Translations under genes and position numbers: made by a program
Origin: Clostridia bacterium
Lineage (GTDB): Bacteria > Bacillota > Clostridia > Christensenellales > UBA1242
DNA: 58,740 nt
NCBI GenBank assembly: GCA_017623705.1
Contig: JAGAOQ010000015.1
Span: forward strand, 1-58,740
Reading direction: 5' to 3'
Part shown: piece after piece, positions 21,201 to 27,200 of the stretch
How the letters are laid out: every line of letters starts with the position of its first letter
How positions within the stretch are numbered: position 1 is the stretch's first letter
Notes under the pieces: model-generated
The model's input: the letters and a program-made list of their open reading frames with translations, nothing else
Database searches by the model: none
Told to the model about the DNA's origin: nothing

Positions 21201-24200
21201 TCAACACTTAACAGAGCAGGAACTCTGCGACCATCAGAACCAGCAGAACCATAATCAACAGCAACATCAATTTTCAAATATTGATCTTCAACAGTAACTT
21301 CAAGCAAATTACCTCTTTCGCTGTTCAAAATAGTATTAAAGGCATCAATGAATTCGATAACTTTATCGCCTTGATAACTGATTTCGTCATTATATTTTAC
21401 TTTCGCACGATAGAAAATCTCCGTAACACTAAGGTCAGTCATATCAACAGGTTGTTCCGGATAAATTGTTTCAATTCCAACAACCTCAAACAGGACAGGT
21501 TGTACTGTTAATACGAATGCTAGTTCGTAACCTGCATAAAAATTAAAGACAATGTCATCATTTTTTAACAAGGTTTCAGCATCAGGTAATAACTGAACTG
21601 TTAAAATACTTTCATCAAAAGTTACTTTCCAACCACGTTTTTGTAATTTTTCATCGTCAAACGTTAGATAGTCAAGATCTAATGTAACATCTTTGTTAAC
21701 ATCAATAACATAACTAGCCGTTGTACCAACAGCTTGAACTACCGAACGAGTGCGTGGACCAACAGGCATTGGTGGCAAATCACCGCTATAACTGTTCTTT
21801 CCATAAATGGTATAAGTGAAATCAATATCAATTCGTGCAACATAAACACTATCGGCTAACGATGCTTCAACTAACGTTGGTGTTCCGTTTTGGTAATTCA
21901 AATAAGCTGTAATGTGTAAATCACCCGACAATACACTGGAATCGTAATAACGACCAATTAAATGAGCTTTCGTCGTTTGAAGTTCATCATTGAAAGCACT
22001 TAAATATGCTGGAATGTTTAATGCTTCATTTGTCGAATATTCGCCAAAAACAGCTTCAAATAATACATCTTCCGGTGAATCACATTCATCACCATAATAC
22101 AAGACAATATCACGGTCTTCATTGGTCTGTCCTGCTACTGTTAAATCATCAACTGTAAAATAAGCTGGAATAATATTCAAAATATATGATGGTTCTTCGT
22201 CGTCAAACTTAATGAAGATACCCATACGAATAACTTGACCAATGAGTTCCGTTGATTCGTTTAAACCGACACGAATACGTTTTGGATTGCTGTCAAATTG
22301 TAGCCACCAATGTTGATACGCACCATTATCATAAGTTTCCCAAATATCATTACCTTCACCATCTTTGCCTGTGCTAATTTTGACTGCCCCAACAGTTCTG
22401 TTAACGTTGTAAACCACTTCTTGCCCAATCGCTTGTGCTTTGGTATTTTCAGGAATGCCGTCCGTTAATTCATAACGATATGCGTTTTGTACTACCGTTT
22501 GAGCATTTACCAAATTAACCAAACGTGGTAAACCTTCAACATAGCTAATTCCCGCAAAAACAGTAACATAACCAGCATCGTCAATTCGAGATACTAAACT
22601 TGAACCGTTTAATGAATACAAGAAATCATTAAACCAGTTTTCAAAATTTACATCACTTGCAGTTTCATTGCTGTAATTAGATACAATATCCAACCTTAAT
22701 TCAGCTAACCAATTACTTTCGTTTTTAATTAAGACTGGTGATTCATCAATGTGATCAGCCAATAAAATTTGTTCAACCGTAAAGTAAGTAGGAATAACTT
22801 TTAAGGCATACATTAACTCACCATCACGGTTGTAAGCCATAATCACCAAAACTTTATCAAATAAATCAGTATTTTGATCTAAATCAACTGTGATTACGCT
22901 TTCCTTAAAGTTGAAAATCACATTCCAACCACAGCCCTTTGTCCAAACATATTTACCGTCTTGACGTACTTCATATTTATCAACCAATGAGTCATAAATT
23001 ACGCCAGGCAAAGCAATATTATAACGTATTGAAGTACCAATCGCTTGTGCTACGGTACGAGTACGTCCATTTGGAGCTACCTCTAAATCAGGCATAAATT
23101 CTTCACTTTCACCGATTCCAGAACCAAAAGTACGAACTGGTAAGTAAGTTAGAATCTTATCACCATTATTATTTAAGGTAGGAATACCATTAACGTAAGA
23201 AATATTACCAGCAACTAACAAGTAACTAGTTGCAGTAATTGGATTTGACGCATCAGCACGGGTTAAAGCACGGGTCGTGTTATCAAAATTAAAATTCAAA
23301 ACACCGTCATCGTTTGGAACACGACTAAATGATAAAGCCAAAGTATTTGATAAATTATTTTGTGCGTTTAATAGTTCTGCATTAAATGTGTTAATTGCAC
23401 TAACCACATCACTATCATCAACAGCAACAATATCCCCTGCTTCAACGGTTAAAACTGTCGGTGTTGTCAAAGCAACGATTGGATCAACTGGATTATTAGC
23501 CAACTTAAATTCGCTAAATGTGAAGTAAACCGGAATAATTGTTAATTCTAATTGAGGTGTGATAATGTTTGCCGTCGAATAAACGTTAATTACAATTTTA
23601 CCAGCTTGAATTAAAGCTTTGTATGCTTCATTATTGGAAACTGTTGCACTCTTATTTTCTAAACTAACCGTAATAGTTACTGTATTGCGGTTTTCAGTTT
23701 TAATATTTTTATCCCAGTAATCTTTAATACTTGCATCATTAGTTTGTGCATCTTGTAAATATAATCTTGAAGCATGCAAAGGGTCCCAATTATAGAAAGT
23801 ATAAGTACCTGCTGTTCCAACTGCCAAGTATTCAGTACGTTTAATTAAAGCATCACCCATAGTAATATCGTAATAGAATGTACGAGCATAACGGCAGTTA
23901 CCATTTTTGGTCAAAACTGGTTCGCCATTAACATAAGAATATGCAACTTCAACGGTTATTTGCCCTGCTGTTTCATAATCACAAGATAAATAACTCGAAG
24001 ACAACAAACTGTTGTTAAAAGCGTTCATTTTTTCAGTAACAGTACTGTTCAACATCGATGTATCGTAGTTAAACAACGCACGATATTTTAATTGAGTTAA
24101 TTCATCACGAGTAATTTGCAAACGAGATTCATAATGATTGATTACTTCCAAATCATTAACTTCAAAATATACAGGCACGATAACAACACTCAAATAAGGG

Positions 24201-27200
24201 TTAACATAATCACCAGGACGTTTGTACGGAATACGAACTTCTAATGTTGCCCCAATACTTGACATATCCGCTTTCAAATAAACCGACAAAGTTTGAGCAA
24301 CAGGATTGATAGTAATTCTTGCATATTTTGATTCAATCGTTGATGAAGTTGTACCTACTCCGTTCAAAGTGAAATTTGCATAGTTAGGCACACAATCAAC
24401 AGGCAAAGCCACATCATAAACTGCCGTAGTTCCAACAGCTTGGTATTGGGTTTGCGACATCGTACAAACTGCATAATCTTCAACATCGTCATCAGGTTCA
24501 ACCACAAAACTATCACGGTATTTCGCATCAATTGTCATTGTTTCCGTAATTGCTTTTGCATTACTTTCACCTTGAATAGAAACGCTGATACCAAATCTCG
24601 TGCCGTTAGCCAAACGGTGTGAAAATTGCGAACTACTAATAATTGAAGTTTTGAAATAATATTTACCAGTCCATTTGTAACCTTCTGCCTTAGACCAAGA
24701 TGAAATCATTTTCGGCATCGTAGAATTACTGATATATGGTTGATAGAATTTTTGGTCTTCGTTATAAACCATTTGAGTAAAACCAACTGAATAAACAATG
24801 CTATCATAAATTGGCTTACCCGATAAATCAGTACCAATTAAAACTTTTTCCGTGTGAGGTTGTGAAGTCCATAAGTTAATACTTGAAACATTAATGTAAT
24901 ATGGAGTTGGGTAAACCACTAAAATACCACCAACAGATTCATCATCAAGATAAATTATACCAGCATCACTTTGTCCATTCGTCAAACTTACTGCACTACG
25001 TACACCTTCAACTGCATTCGTATCAGCGAAGTGTGCCATTGTAACATTATAAATACCTTGCTTAGTTAAATTCAAGATAGATGAATCAACACTTGGAGTT
25101 TTAATATTTAACAATGGTGAATCGGCTAAATTTTCTTGTACATACAGGCGGGCAGCTGCAACGTTATAGAACGGATCAACATCAGGCACAGTAATTACTA
25201 CTGCTACTTCAATTTTCAAATAGTAGGTATAATATAAATTTGCATAAACAGGATTTGCCGCATTCAAACAAGTAAGCTTAAATTCTAATTTAGCTTTACC
25301 ACCTTCCATATTTACATAAGAAGTAGTTTGATTGTTTTCAAATAAACGATAGTAAATACCATCATACAAGAAATTATATGTTAATAGACTTGGCGACCAA
25401 TTATCTTGGTCAATACGCATTGTCAAGTCGTATGTTGCCGACGATACACCGTCCAAGCTAATCGAATCTTGTACGATATTTAAGTAATTGATACCACCTT
25501 TAACATTAACTCTAACTGTCGAAGTCAAAGCATCTAAATTAAATGTGTATACTGCACCATTTGCCGTAGTAAATTCAATATAAGGATTAAACGAATAAGT
25601 ACCACCAGCGTAAGTAACATTATCCGTACGACTCTGCTCTGGCGAATCGAAATTATGGTTTTTCAATTTCCAACCTGAATAAACATCTAAATCAGCAGCA
25701 AACGAGAACTCATTACCACGTTGCATTGTTACTGTATCAACTGCATTCGTAAATTCGTCTGGTGATAAATTCTTACGAGAAACAACGCCAGTACCACTTG
25801 CACTTTGAATCATAAGTTCAAAAATATCGATACTTTCTACAACATAGAAAGTGATAAAACGACCAGTAATGTTTAATTCAAAATATACTGTATTGTTTCC
25901 ACGAGTGCAGAAATTGTTATTATCATGATTATCAATATTGAAAACGTGGTTCAAGTCGATATTCAATCGTCCTTTACTACTATCACATTTCAGTGTAGCA
26001 CCAACCTGTTCTCCGTTAACAAATTTACTAATATAAACTGTTTCTGGTTTACGTAAAATGTCCCAACCCAAAACTGTGTATAAATCATCTAAATAATAAA
26101 CGTTAGCTGCAATTTGCGAACCGTAATTATCTTCACCAGCTGTATAGAACAAAGCCGCATAATAATCATTCGGTTTTTGACTTGCTAGTACCCAGTTATA
26201 ACCGCCACGAGTATTACGTAAACCACTATTTGCGTCGTGAATAATATCGCTCTCAAATTCATCAGTTTTTTCTTTAACTTCGTCTTCTGTACCAATGTAA
26301 AGTGCAACCATTTCATAAACATCAGGCAACACTAAATCAGTACCGTTACTATCTTTACCTACATAACGCAAACTATCACTTGCATAAACAACCAAAGCAC
26401 TAAGCCCTAAGCTTAACTTACCTTCCACAGCCGAAACATAAATCTTCCCCGTTGCAGTATCTAAACGAGCTACCGCACAATCAGCAATCAACAAATTACC
26501 ATCAACAACTGTAAATGGATTCAACTCAAATTTTCCATACTTCCATTCAGCATAAGCAATACCATAATTTTGATAAGCTGCATCGTTTGCAACTTTAACA
26601 CTAATTTCTTTTTCAACAATTTTACCAGTTTCGGAAATTAACTCTAAATATTTGCCAGTAGCATTATTATGCTTAACACCATCAACAACAGTAACGGTAT
26701 TTGGCTTTTTATTATCAACCACAACGTTAACATTAACAGCAGAACCACCGAGGTAATAAAACTCAAACGGAACATTATCAGTCCAATTTTGACCATCTAA
26801 GTCAAATTCAGCAGGGAAATTATAACTCTTGTAAATCTTAAAACCGACATTGAATGCTTTATCCGCTAAATATTTTGCGGTAACGGTAAATTTGTTAAAG
26901 TTAACCCCACTACCCTGTTGTAAAGTAATATTTGCATTAACTGGTTCTACAACTTCAATATTTACATAATTATTATCGGTAATTTCTTTTCCGTCCAAGG
27001 TCGTTAATTTAAGAGCAATTTCCGCACTATCGGTAATTCCGTCTAAATCAATTTTTTCTGGATAAATCACGTTATCAATCGGAGCAACAACAATCATATA
27101 AACAACAATTTCAGTTTCACTATCGCCATAAACCGAATCACTATATGCATGCAAAGTAACATGACACTCATATAAACCTTCGGCTAAATTGCGAGCATCG

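Noticed and set aside
17000-24650. CRISPR array or nucleotide-level tandem repeat
   Set aside because: Repetition is seen only in the protein, with diverged nucleotides and unequal unit length; there are no identical direct repeats with spacers.
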